Source: Deltaproteobacteria bacterium
Lineage (GTDB): Bacteria > Bdellovibrionota > UBA2394
Direction: 5' to 3'
Assembly (NCBI GenBank): GCA_017302715.1
Contig: JAFLCD010000002.1
Location: 131,882-195,881 of the forward strand
DNA length: 64,000 nucleotides
This document shows, in pieces, positions 56,683 through 64,000 of this stretch. Both the position numbers and the translations under genes were made by a program. The stretch's first letter is position 1, and the number at the start of each line of letters is the position of its first letter. The notes under the pieces were generated by a model that ran no database searches, was not told the DNA's origin, and worked only from the letters and a program-made list of their open reading frames with translations.

Positions 56683-56859
56683 ATGGCAGTCCCAAAGAAG
56701 AAAATTTCCAAGTCTAGAGGCCGGTCGCGAAGAGCACATTATAAGTGTCATCCTCCCGGTCTATCGAACTGTACTCACTGTAAGTCTCTCATTGCTCCCC
56801 ATCGAGCTTGCCCTATCTGCGGATATTACAAGGGTAAAGAAATCGTTGCTGTAGCTTAA
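56683..56859 (+). CDS. rpmF: 50S ribosomal protein L32
   Basis: Protein of 58 residues starting MAVPKKKISKSRGRSRRAH with two CxxC zinc pairs (Cys30/Cys33 and Cys43/Cys46). L32 is a small protein of the 50S subunit. It is placed between yceD and plsX, the standard order in many Gram-negative bacteria. GAGGGG precedes the ATG with only two bases between. Confidence 0.96.
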   Translation: MAVPKKKISKSRGRSRRAHYKCHPPGLSNCTHCKSLIAPHRACPICGYYKGKEIVAVA

Positions 56860-56867
56860 GGAGCTGG

Positions 56868-57980
56868 ATGAACGTTCGAATAGCTCTCGATGCCATGGGT
56901 GGCGATTTTTTAGCCGTGCCCAATTTGCAAGGTGCCTTCAGCGCAATCAAACGAAGTCTCGACGAGGGGAAAAATCTTAAAGTTTATTTAGTCGGTCCAA
57001 AAGAAAGAGTGCTTGGCTCTCTTCAAGAGGCGATCGACGATCCAGGTGTCGATGAAGATTATAAAATCGACCGCAACCAATTTGAAAAATTTTTAAACGA
57101 AGGTTTGTTAGAGCTCGTCGACTGCACTCAAGTCGTCGATATGGATGAAAGTCCAGGTGTCGTCGTCCGCTCCAAACGAGACTCCTCGATGGGAAAAAGT
57201 TTTCAACTCGTTCGTGACGGCAAAGCCGACGCGATGATCTCCGCAGGAAATTCCGGAGCGGTGATGGCTTATGGAATTGCGAATCTCGGAAGAATTTCTG
57301 AAGTGCGCCGGCCTGCGATCTTATGCCACTTTCCTTCGAAGTCGGGAGTGACGGCTTTACTCGATGCAGGTGCGAATGTGGATTGCACGAGCGAACAACT
57401 TTTTCAGTTCGCTGTGATGGGACAAATTTATTTTCAAAGTGTTTTTGAAAAAAAAGATGTGAAAGTTGCTCTTCTTAATATCGGTGAAGAAGAGGGCAAG
57501 GGAAATGAAGCTGTAAAAGCAACGGCAGCACTTCTTAAAGAAAAAATGCCTGAATCTTATTTTGGATTCGTCGAAGGTCGCGACATTATGAAAGGCAAAG
57601 TGGATGTCATTGTTTGTGACGGCTTTGTTGGCAATGTGGTTTTAAAAACTGCCGAAGGTGTTGCTCAAGTGGTCAAAGAAACTTTGAAAGAAGAATTTTC
57701 TAGAAATCCTATCTGGGGATTAGGCGCATGGCTCGCTAAAGGTGGATTCATGGCAATGAAAACAAAATTAGATTATCGAGAATATGGAGCCGCTCCTTTG
57801 ATTGGCCTCAATGGTTTAGGTCTTGTAGCTCACGGATCCTCAGACGGAAAAGCCATCACGAATGCGATTCGAATTGCCGAAAGATATGTGCAAAACGGTT
57901 TGATCGAAAAACTTCAAAAAGCTTTCGGAGATAAAACCGAAGCGGCTGCATTAGTGGCTGAAGTAGTAGGTGAAGGCTGA
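56868..57980 (+). CDS. plsX: phosphate acyltransferase PlsX
   Basis: Protein of 370 residues starting with the signature IALDAMGGDF. Other conserved segments are SAGNSGAVMAYG, LLDAGANVDC and VCDGFVGNVVLK. It makes acyl-phosphate from acyl-ACP for phospholipid synthesis. AAGGAG lies five bases before the ATG. The stop overlaps the fabG start by one base (TGATG), so translation is coupled. Confidence 0.95.
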   Translation: MNVRIALDAMGGDFLAVPNLQGAFSAIKRSLDEGKNLKVYLVGPKERVLGSLQEAIDDPGVDEDYKIDRNQFEKFLNEGLLELVDCTQVVDMDESPGVVVRSKRDSSMGKSFQLVRDGKADAMISAGNSGAVMAYGIANLGRISEVRRPAILCHFPSKSGVTALLDAGANVDCTSEQLFQFAVMGQIYFQSVFEKKDVKVALLNIGEEEGKGNEAVKATAALLKEKMPESYFGFVEGRDIMKGKVDVIVCDGFVGNVVLKTAEGVAQVVKETLKEEFSRNPIWGLGAWLAKGGFMAMKTKLDYREYGAAPLIGLNGLGLVAHGSSDGKAITNAIRIAERYVQNGLIEKLQKAFGDKTEAAALVAEVVGEG

Positions 57981-58741
57981 TGAGCGAAGTAAATTTTTCT
58001 TTGAAGGGTCAAGTGGCACTCGTTACAGGTGGCAGTCGAGGAATCGGAGCCGGCATTGTAAAAACTTTGGCCAAAGCAGGTGCCACGGTTTTGATTAATT
58101 ACAAATCCAACGAAGAAGCCGCGCAAAAAGTTTTAAATGAAATCAAAAGTATTTCTCCAAAATCCGAATTGGTGAAATTCGATATCTGTAATGGCGACGA
58201 AGTGGATTCCGCCGTCGATGCTTTGATAAAAAAATTCGAATCTATTCCTATTTTAGTTTGTAACGCCGGGATTTCCCGCGACGCTTTAGTTGTGCGAGCA
58301 AGTGACGAGCATTTTCGCGAAATTTTAGAGACCAATTTGCTTGGTACCATGCATATGGTTCGTGCGCTGACGAGACCAATGATGAAAAATCGATACGGCC
58401 GCATTGTTTGTATTGGTTCGATTATTGGTGAGACCGGAAACAAAGGTCAGGCAGCTTATGCAGCATCGAAAGCTGGACTTTCGGGTTTTGCAAAATCTGT
58501 GGCATTAGAGCTTGCCTCGAGGGGCATCACTTGTAATCTTGTATCCCCAGGCTTCATTGAGACCGAGATGACTCAAAGTCTTGATGAAACTGTACAGAAA
58601 ACCTACTTTGAACGAATTCCAGCCGCGAGGTTTGGATCAGCTGACGAAGTAGCAGCTTGTGTTCAATTTTTAGCTTCGAAAGAAGCGGGTTATATTACCG
58701 GAGCGACGCTGGATATTAACGGCGGACTCCTGATGCGTTAG
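57980..58741 (+). CDS. fabG: 3-oxoacyl-[ACP] reductase
   Basis: Protein of 253 residues of the short-chain dehydrogenase family. It has the NADPH motif TGGSRGIGAG (near 16-25), NAG, the catalytic Tyr/Lys pair in YAASKAG and the C-terminal GGLLMR. It reduces 3-oxoacyl-ACP in fatty acid elongation. Context between plsX and acpP makes FabG rather than another SDR very likely. Confidence 0.94.
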   Translation: MSEVNFSLKGQVALVTGGSRGIGAGIVKTLAKAGATVLINYKSNEEAAQKVLNEIKSISPKSELVKFDICNGDEVDSAVDALIKKFESIPILVCNAGISRDALVVRASDEHFREILETNLLGTMHMVRALTRPMMKNRYGRIVCIGSIIGETGNKGQAAYAASKAGLSGFAKSVALELASRGITCNLVSPGFIETEMTQSLDETVQKTYFERIPAARFGSADEVAACVQFLASKEAGYITGATLDINGGLLMR

Positions 58742-58771
58742 AATTTTTAAAATCGACTAGGAGGTATGCAT

Positions 58772-59002
58772 ATGGAACTACAAACTCAAGTTAAAAGTCT
58801 GATCAGCAAAAGCCTGAAGATTCCAGAAGACGGAATCAAAATGGAAAGTTCGTTCATTGAAGATTTGGGCGCGGATTCCTTGGATATCGTCGAGTTGGTG
58901 ATGGCTCTTGAAGATGAATTTCAAATCGAAATTCCAGACAAAGACGCTGAGCAAATCAAAACCGTTAACGATGCGGTTACCTATATTAAATCGCATAAAT
59001 AA
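58772..59002 (+). CDS. acpP: acyl carrier protein
   Basis: Protein of 76 residues, acidic, with the phosphopantetheine site GADSLD (Ser36). It carries acyl chains in fatty acid synthesis. Two ATG codons are close; the second, at 58772, is chosen because a perfect AGGAGG (58759-58764) sits seven bases upstream of it, while the first at 58766 would leave only one base. Confidence 0.95.
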   Translation: MELQTQVKSLISKSLKIPEDGIKMESSFIEDLGADSLDIVELVMALEDEFQIEIPDKDAEQIKTVNDAVTYIKSHK

Positions 59003-59027
59003 TTTTATTTTTTCGGAGTGATCGAAG

Positions 59028-60281
59028 ATGCAGCAAGAACGTCGAGTGGCGGTGACTGGAGTTTCTACTGTGTCGGCGCTTGGAAATACTCGCGACATCA
59101 ATTGGGCGGCACTCATGGAAGGCCGCTCGGGCATTGGGCCGATCACTCATTTCGATTCCACTCAATTCAAATGTAAAATTGCGGGCGAAGTTCGCAATCT
59201 CAATCCTGAAACGGTGATTCCTCCTAAAGAATTGCGGATGATGGATCTTTTTATTCAATACGCTTTAGTTGCCTCGCATGAAGCAATGATTCAATCGGGT
59301 TTGGTTAGCGCACGTACGCATATCGCAGAAAATTTGCAGGATCGAGCGGGTTCGATTATGGGTTGCGGCCTCGGCGGACTTCCTGAAATCGAAGCGACGG
59401 GAAAAATTTTAGCAGAGCGCGGACCTGGAAGAATTTCTCCTTTTTTTATTCCCAAATTGATTTCGAATTTAGCTCCTGGTCATGCGGCGATTGCATATGG
59501 TTTGAAGGGCCCCAATTTTGCCACAACTTCGGCTTGTTCATCTGGTGCTCACGCGATCGGTGAAGCTTATCGAATGATCAAACTTGGTTTGGTCGACATC
59601 ATGCTTACAGGCGGAACGGAATCGACGATTTCTCCGCTTGCGATCGGTGGATTTGATTCGATGAAGGCATTGTCAACGCGAAACGAAGAGCCCACTCGCG
59701 CCTCGAGACCTTTTGATAAAGATCGTGATGGATTTGTCTGCGGTGAAGGTGCTGGCATCATGGTTTTAGAAGAGTGGGAGATGGCCAAAAAACGCGGCGC
59801 AAAAATTTTAGCAGAGCTCGTTGGCTACGCGGCGAATTGCGATGCCTTTCATGTAACGGCTCCAGCTGAAGGTGGAGCAGGGGCTGCGGCTTGTATGAAA
59901 CTTGCGCTTAAGGATGCCAAACTCAATGGCGAAGAAATTACAGCGATCAATGCGCATGGAACTTCGACTCCTCTTGGAGATGTGGCTGAAACTCAAGCGA
60001 TCAAATCGGTTTTCAAAGATCACGCCAAAAAAATAAAAGTTACTTCGACTAAATCGATGACGGGGCATTGCTTAGGAGCGGCGGGTGGAATCGAAGCGGT
60101 GTATTCTGTTTTGTGTCTGCAAAATCAAAAAATTACGCCGACGATCAATTTAGAAAATCAAGATCCTCAATGTGATCTCGATGTGCCTAAGTCTGCTCAA
60201 GATTTTAAACATGAGTATGCGCTTTCAAATTCATTTGGATTCGGCGGAACAAACGGCTGTTTGATTTTTAGGAAAGCTTGA
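59028..60281 (+). CDS. fabF: 3-oxoacyl-[ACP] synthase II
   Basis: Protein of 417 residues. The catalytic Cys (near 169) is in TSACSSGAHAIG, and the two His are in NAHGTSTPLGD and KSMTGHCLGAAGG. It performs chain-elongating Claisen condensation. It follows acpP by 25 bases. Length and motifs match FabF rather than FabB. It overlaps no neighbour except the possible TTG start of rpiB. Confidence 0.95.
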   Translation: MQQERRVAVTGVSTVSALGNTRDINWAALMEGRSGIGPITHFDSTQFKCKIAGEVRNLNPETVIPPKELRMMDLFIQYALVASHEAMIQSGLVSARTHIAENLQDRAGSIMGCGLGGLPEIEATGKILAERGPGRISPFFIPKLISNLAPGHAAIAYGLKGPNFATTSACSSGAHAIGEAYRMIKLGLVDIMLTGGTESTISPLAIGGFDSMKALSTRNEEPTRASRPFDKDRDGFVCGEGAGIMVLEEWEMAKKRGAKILAELVGYAANCDAFHVTAPAEGGAGAAACMKLALKDAKLNGEEITAINAHGTSTPLGDVAETQAIKSVFKDHAKKIKVTSTKSMTGHCLGAAGGIEAVYSVLCLQNQKITPTINLENQDPQCDLDVPKSAQDFKHEYALSNSFGFGGTNGCLIFRKA

Positions 60282-60283
60282 TC

Positions 60284-60757
60284 GTGAAATTATTTATCGC
60301 TGCGGATCACGCTGGCTTTGAACTCAAACAAAGAATCATCGAAAAATTTCATAAAAAAGTTCAGATCGAAGATTTAGGAACTCAGTCGACAGAGTCTTGC
60401 GATTATCCCATCTACGCACAAAAACTTTGCGAACGATTGTTATCTGAAGAAAGTACTTTTGTAGGAAGCGCTTCGGCGAAGCCTACCGTTTTAGGTTTGC
60501 TTATTTGCGGAACGGGGATTGGAATGTCGATCGCTGCCAACAAAATCAAAGGTATTCGTGCGGCCGCTGTTTCGGATGTGGTTTCGGCTCGTATGGCGAG
60601 AGAGCATAATAATTGTCAGGTTTTATGTCTCGGCGCCCGCATTTTAGAAATCGGGCGTTCGTCGGAATGTCTTCAAGCTTTTCTCGACGCCAAATTCGAC
60701 ACCGCCAATCCAAGGCATCAACGTCGCATTGATGAGATCGCGGAGCTGGAGAAGTAA
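60284..60757 (+). CDS. rpiB: ribose-5-phosphate isomerase B
   Basis: Protein of 157 residues. The opening KLFIAADHAGFELK and the catalytic loop ICGTGIGMSIAANK identify RpiB, which interconverts ribose 5-phosphate and ribulose 5-phosphate. GTG at 60284 is preferred over TTG at 60278 because AGGAAAG is seven bases upstream. It contains a slightly longer middle loop (about 60-75) than E. coli RpiB. It is the last gene of the lipid block. Confidence 0.92.
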   Translation: MKLFIAADHAGFELKQRIIEKFHKKVQIEDLGTQSTESCDYPIYAQKLCERLLSEESTFVGSASAKPTVLGLLICGTGIGMSIAANKIKGIRAAAVSDVVSARMAREHNNCQVLCLGARILEIGRSSECLQAFLDAKFDTANPRHQRRIDEIAELEK

Positions 60758-60788
60758 TTTTTAGAGCGGGAAATGACCTCTCTGAAAT

Positions 60789-60804
60789 TTGGTCCCGGGA
60801 CCAA
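60789..60804. repeat. 16-bp perfect palindrome, possible enhancer-binding site
   Basis: TTGGTCCCGGGACCAA is a perfect palindrome about 86-101 bases upstream of the predicted start of the sigma-54 promoter at 60864. Palindromes at that distance commonly bind the activators needed by sigma-54 RNA polymerase. It also lies 31 bases after rpiB, but lacks a T run, so it is a poor terminator. Confidence 0.55.
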
Positions 60805-60863
60805 TTGTGAAGTTAATTCAATTATTTGAGATATTAAATCAGACTCCACATCTCCTGTTTTAT

Positions 60864-60879
60864 TGGCATCAAACTTGCT
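60864..60879 (+). promoter_or_regulatory. sigma-54 promoter
   Basis: TGGCAT-CAAAC-TTGCT matches the -24/-12 consensus with exact GG-N10-GC spacing. The predicted start near 60890 lies two bases before the ATG at 60892, implying an almost leaderless message. Confidence 0.7.
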
Positions 60880-60891
60880 TATAAAGAAGGA

Positions 60892-62037
60892 ATGGGCGCT
60901 TGCAGGGCATACGGCATAAAAGCTGGTTTAATCGGGCTTTTGATTATTTTCGTTAGCGGGCATTCATTCGGCGACAATATTTATTATCCAGATCGATGTA
61001 AGAAAGTTGCTTCAAAAGTTTCTGAAAAAAATTCGTCCTCTTCGCGAGTAAAAATACTTTCATGGACGGCAGCGGCTTTGGTCAGTGCTTTAGGAGTTTC
61101 GATGTGGCGAACAGATCGGTTGCCGGATTTTTCGTTTATGAATTTCAATTCATCATCGCGCATGATTCATTCTGATAATGCTTATTCGATGAATCAGAAT
61201 TCAGAGACTCAAAAATCTAAAACTAATCATGAAGGCCCAAAGAAAAATGCGAACGGGCTTTATAATCCTGACGAAATTGAAATTCGAAAAGATAGATTGG
61301 AAATATTTGAGGATATCCAAAACGCTAAACGCCAAGAAAGCAAATGGGCGCGAGAAGAAGTTGATTGGAAGTTAATCATGACTTCTCCTTTTCTTCGATC
61401 CGATTCTGAGAGTTCTTATGGTAAGAGTAGTACGGAACAATTTACTTGGAAGTTTAAATTATCGATGGATCAAAAAATAAGAAGTCTTCCTCAGATTTTG
61501 GATCTTCTTCAGCAATTAGAAAAACCGTCAATTGAAGTAAAAACTCCAGAACAGAAATATGATTTTCAGCAAGATATTGCAGGCTATCGAGGTATGTTTG
61601 GTCATATTATCGAAACGCTTCCGTATCCTGAGGAATTAAGCGCTGAAGCACGATCGAATTATGATCACTACGATTTAGAAATTCAAAATGCTTTGCGGGT
61701 TTACGAAACAACAAAAGATCCCATAATAATGGAAACTTTAAGTCGACTCTGGTCGGACCAATTTTATTATGCAGGTACAATCTCTTTACCTTCTTATTTT
61801 CAGAGGGACTTTGAAAATAAATCCGCTGAAAAACTTGATTCCGATGAGAGTATAAGATTTAGAAAAATCAAATTTAATCATCCAAATCTTCAATCGGAGG
61901 CTATTATTAGCGATCACAATGATCCTAAGCAATTTAAGTATTTTTATGAAGGCACAGACCGGCTTCCAATAGATCGGACGTCCAACACACTATGGCCCTA
62001 TTTAGAATATGATAGGAGTTTTGGGCGCCCAAAATAG
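60892..62037 (+). CDS. exported protein of unknown function under sigma-54 control
   Basis: Protein of 381 residues with a signal peptide (about 1-27, ending HSFGD). A second hydrophobic stretch (about 52-68) may anchor it. The rest is charged and probably helical, with a low-complexity Asn/Ser/Lys region (about 85-125). No family is recognised. It lies alone between rpiB and glyA, with its own sigma-54 promoter, and its base use looks more AT-rich than that of glyA, which suggests a faster-evolving or accessory gene. Confidence 0.6.
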   Translation: MGACRAYGIKAGLIGLLIIFVSGHSFGDNIYYPDRCKKVASKVSEKNSSSSRVKILSWTAAALVSALGVSMWRTDRLPDFSFMNFNSSSRMIHSDNAYSMNQNSETQKSKTNHEGPKKNANGLYNPDEIEIRKDRLEIFEDIQNAKRQESKWAREEVDWKLIMTSPFLRSDSESSYGKSSTEQFTWKFKLSMDQKIRSLPQILDLLQQLEKPSIEVKTPEQKYDFQQDIAGYRGMFGHIIETLPYPEELSAEARSNYDHYDLEIQNALRVYETTKDPIIMETLSRLWSDQFYYAGTISLPSYFQRDFENKSAEKLDSDESIRFRKIKFNHPNLQSEAIISDHNDPKQFKYFYEGTDRLPIDRTSNTLWPYLEYDRSFGRPK

Positions 62038-62099
62038 TTTGGCCCGCTTCAACGCATCTCACCTTGCGCCCATCTTTTGCCCAATGTTAGCGTCGCTGG

Positions 62100-63332
62100 A
62101 TGTCTAGCGAATCCCAGAAAGTTTTTGATATTATTGATCGCGAAGAGGCCCGCCAAAAGTCTCAGCTCGAAATGATCGCATCCGAAAATTTTGTTTCAGA
62201 TGAAGTGCGAAAAGCTTCGGGCTCAGTGCTGACCAATAAATATGCCGAAGGTTATCCGGGCAAAAGATATTACGGTGGTTGCGAAGTGGTGGACGAAGTC
62301 GAAACGCTTGCCATTGAACGTTTGAAAAAACTTTTTGGCGCACAGGCCGTGAATGTTCAGCCGCATTCAGGATCTCAAGCCAATATGGCGGTTTATTTTT
62401 CTTATTTGCAACCCGGTGACACGATTCTTGGAATGGATCTCGCTCAAGGCGGACATCTCACTCATGGCTCGCCGGTAAATTTTTCGGGCCGACTTTATAA
62501 AGTTGTTTCTTACGGAGTCGATGAAAAAGCTTATCTCGATTTCAATCAAGTTCGCGAAATGGCGAAGCAGCACAAACCAAAATTGATTGTCTGCGGAGCT
62601 TCGGCTTATGCGCGCAAAATAGATTTCGCTCAGTTTCAAAAAATCGCCGACGAAGTGGGCGCGCGAACGATGGCCGATATTGCTCATCCCGCTGGCTTAG
62701 TGGCAACAGGTCATCATCCTTCACCGGTTGGTATTTGTGATTACGTTACTTCAACGACGCATAAAACTTTGCGCGGACCTCGTTCAGGAATCATCATGAT
62801 GAAAGAAGAGTGGGCCAAAGAAGTGAACTCGAGAATTTTTCCGGGAATTCAGGGCGGACCATTGATGCATACGATCGCTGCGAAAGCGATTGCGTTTGGC
62901 GAGGCACTTGATCCGCGATTTAAAAATTACGCCGCGCAAATTATAAAAAATTGTCAGACTCTCGCCGATGAATTGCTGAAGGGTGGAGTGGCACTGGTAA
63001 GTGGCGGCACCGACAATCATTTGTTGCTCGCCGATTTGCGGCCTTTAAATTTGAACGGAACAGAAGCCGAGCATGCGCTTGATCGAGCAGGCATTACCGT
63101 CAATAAAAATATGATTCCAAAAGATCCTCAGCCACCGCGAGTGACTTCGGGAATTCGCATCGGAACGGCAGCATTGACGACTCGAGGTTTAAAAGAAGCT
63201 CAGATGAAACAAGTGGCTGGATGGATTTTAGAAGTTTTAAAAAATTCTAAAGACGAAACGAAACTTTCAAAAGTTCGGGCAGAGATCAAAGAGTTCTGCA
63301 AACCTTATCCGCTATTTCAGTGGAACGCTTAA
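62100..63332 (+). CDS. glyA: serine hydroxymethyltransferase
   Basis: Protein of 410 residues. The pyridoxal phosphate Lys is in [12 protein letters not shown] (near 222), and the family segments [18 protein letters not shown] and HPAGLVATG are all present. It converts serine and tetrahydrofolate to glycine and methylene-THF, linking with fthC in folate metabolism. ATG follows a weak GCTGG site. The next gene is nrdR, 24 bases away, as in many bacteria. Confidence 0.96.
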   Translation: MSSESQKVFDIIDREEARQKSQLEMIASENFVSDEVRKASGSVLTNKYAEGYPGKRYYGGCEVVDEVETLAIERLKKLFGAQAVNVQPHSGSQANMAVYFSYLQPGDTILGMDLAQGGHLTHGSPVNFSGRLYKVVSYGVDEKAYLDFNQVREMAKQHKPKLIVCGASAYARKIDFAQFQKIADEVGARTMADIAHPAGLVATGHHPSPVGICDYVTSTTHKTLRGPRSGIIMMKEEWAKEVNSRIFPGIQGGPLMHTIAAKAIAFGEALDPRFKNYAAQIIKNCQTLADELLKGGVALVSGGTDNHLLLADLRPLNLNGTEAEHALDRAGITVNKNMIPKDPQPPRVTSGIRIGTAALTTRGLKEAQMKQVAGWILEVLKNSKDETKLSKVRAEIKEFCKPYPLFQWNA

Positions 63333-63356
63333 GCATGCGAAGCGAGATGAAATAAA

Positions 63357-63815
63357 GTGCGTTGCCCCGTTTGTAAACACGATGAAACATCGGTTGTTGA
63401 TTCTCGAGATGCCAAAGAAGGCGAAGAGATTCGCCGTCGCCGCGAATGTTTAAAATGTAAGCAGCGTTTTACGACTTATGAGCGAGCGGATTCAGTTTTC
63501 CCTTGGGTCATCAAAAAAGATGGGCGTCGTGAAGAATTTAATCCCGAAAAAATCAAAGCCGGAGTACTTCGCGCTCTCGAAAAGCGTCCAGTGAGCATTC
63601 ATGATTCCGAAGATTTAGTGAACCAGGTGATTCAGGCGCTGGTTGAAAAAGGTGAGAAAGAAATTCCAAGTTCGATGATTGGCGAAGAGATTATGCGACG
63701 ATTAAAGGGCCTCGATGAAGTAGCCTATGTGCGTTTTGCGAGCGTTTATCGTCAGTTTCGAGATATCAATGATTTCATGTCAGAACTGAGCTCTCTTTTA
63801 ACAAAACGCTCTTAA
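63357..63815 (+). CDS. nrdR: transcriptional repressor NrdR
   Basis: Protein of 152 residues starting at a GTG. The N-terminal zinc ribbon is formed by Cys3/Cys6 and Cys31/Cys34 (CPVC and CLKC), followed by an ATP-cone domain from about residue 49. NrdR represses ribonucleotide reductase genes when dATP is high. No ribonucleotide reductase gene is in the window. The glyA-nrdR order is common. Confidence 0.95.
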   Translation: MRCPVCKHDETSVVDSRDAKEGEEIRRRRECLKCKQRFTTYERADSVFPWVIKKDGRREEFNPEKIKAGVLRALEKRPVSIHDSEDLVNQVIQALVEKGEKEIPSSMIGEEIMRRLKGLDEVAYVRFASVYRQFRDINDFMSELSSLLTKRS

Positions 63816-63902
63816 TTGATCCGACTAAAGTCAGGCAAAAATGGGCTACGCAAAAATTGCGTTCGTCTTAAAAAATGTTAATGAATTTCTAAGACTTAAG
63901 AG

Positions 63903-63918
63903 TGGCACAAGTATTGCT
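63903..63918 (+). promoter_or_regulatory. sigma-54 promoter inside a perfect inverted repeat
   Basis: TGGCAC-AAGTA-TTGCT is a full match to the -24/-12 consensus. The arms CTTAAGAG (63895-63902) and CTCTTAAG (63917-63924) form a perfect 8-bp inverted repeat around it. Further upstream are a 6-3-6 palindrome ACGCAA-AAA-TTGCGT (63848-63862) and the pair GTCTTA/TAAGAC (63865/63890). The predicted start is near 63929, 17 bases before the next ATG. Confidence 0.8.
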
Positions 63919-63945
63919 CTTAAGAAGAACGAAAGAGAGCCCACC

Positions 63946-64000
63946 ATGAAAAAATTCGTATTCACTTCCAGCAAATTTCTAAGCCTAAATTTGGGCGTGT
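63946..64000 (+). CDS. start of an exported protein (3' end outside window)
   Basis: Only the first 18 codons are visible. They begin MKKFVF with a Lys pair and then a mixed hydrophobic stretch, consistent with a signal peptide. GAGAG lies eight bases upstream. The sigma-54 promoter at 63903 is its obvious source of transcription. Nothing more can be said about its function. Confidence 0.55.
   Translation, partial: MKKFVFTSSKFLSLNLGV

Noticed and set aside
62041-62060. Sigma-54-like TGGCCC...GC before glyA
   Set aside because: The GG to GC spacing is 11 rather than 10 and both boxes are poor.

Overview
The window is a compact, gene-dense bacterial chromosome segment with no insertion sequence, integrase, phage gene or CRISPR array. 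Many exported proteins of unknown function, prepilin-like proteins, a Lnt/lipoprotein pathway, an AhpC/AhpD/PerR module and four clear sigma-54 promoters point to a Gram-negative, delta-proteobacteria-like organism. I infer a member of the Bdellovibrionota, but no marker here proves it. Gene ends are packed: several convergent pairs abut or overlap, and many co-directional genes share ATGA junctions.

Layout. 1-2455: the end of a lectin-like protein whose dockerin-type tail lies in another frame, a coiled-coil exported protein, and an exported J-like protein with a sigma-54 promoter. 2483-2554: tRNA-Gly(GCC). 2673-8877: a surface-appendage cluster, with a PilW-like pseudopilin and a 1070-residue protein that joins a pilin-like membrane segment to seven FG-GAP repeats, both flanked by two paralogous exported proteins. 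8878-10604: a perR-ahpC-ahpD peroxide-defence operon with a perfect Per box. 10611-12718: the two E1 subunits of a 2-oxo acid dehydrogenase. 12845-15002: pgsA, a lipoprotein gene, pyrE and an SCP2-domain gene. 15041-18585: an operon of four unknown exported proteins, three of which carry a glycine-rich double membrane segment. 18662-21868: a degenerate GGDEF protein and small unknown proteins.

21865-28404: tyrS, ymdB, a sigma-54-driven exported mTERF-like repeat protein, the zapA-6S RNA-fthC arrangement also known from gamma-proteobacteria, a HAD phosphatase, a lipoprotein, and prfB with its programmed +1 frameshift. 28347-37056: a long minus-strand series of murJ, two membrane or signalling proteins, a PgpH-like 7TM-HD phosphodiesterase, ybeY and lnt, leading into prfB. 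37095-42420: rpsT, holA, an Ala/Pro-rich membrane protein, guaB and guaA. 42421-47626: a TetR regulator, a TolC-like protein and an RND pump, with no adaptor gene. 47627-47990 is the only gene-free stretch above 300 bases; it holds two palindromic operator-like sites and a cluster of hairpins ending in a strong terminator, a candidate structured RNA.

47991-55860: an M16 protease pair (one catalytic, one not), a HAD phosphatase, trmJ, an exported protein with a matrixin metalloprotease, a rhodanese and ilvC. 55918-60757: the lipid-synthesis block yceD-rpmF-plsX-fabG-acpP-fabF-rpiB. 60892-64000: another sigma-54-driven exported protein, glyA, nrdR, and the start of a gene behind a near-consensus sigma-54 promoter. 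The strongest unexplained signals are the sigma-54 sites in front of unrelated exported proteins, the hairpin cluster at 47721-47986, and the four-gene operon at 15041-18585.
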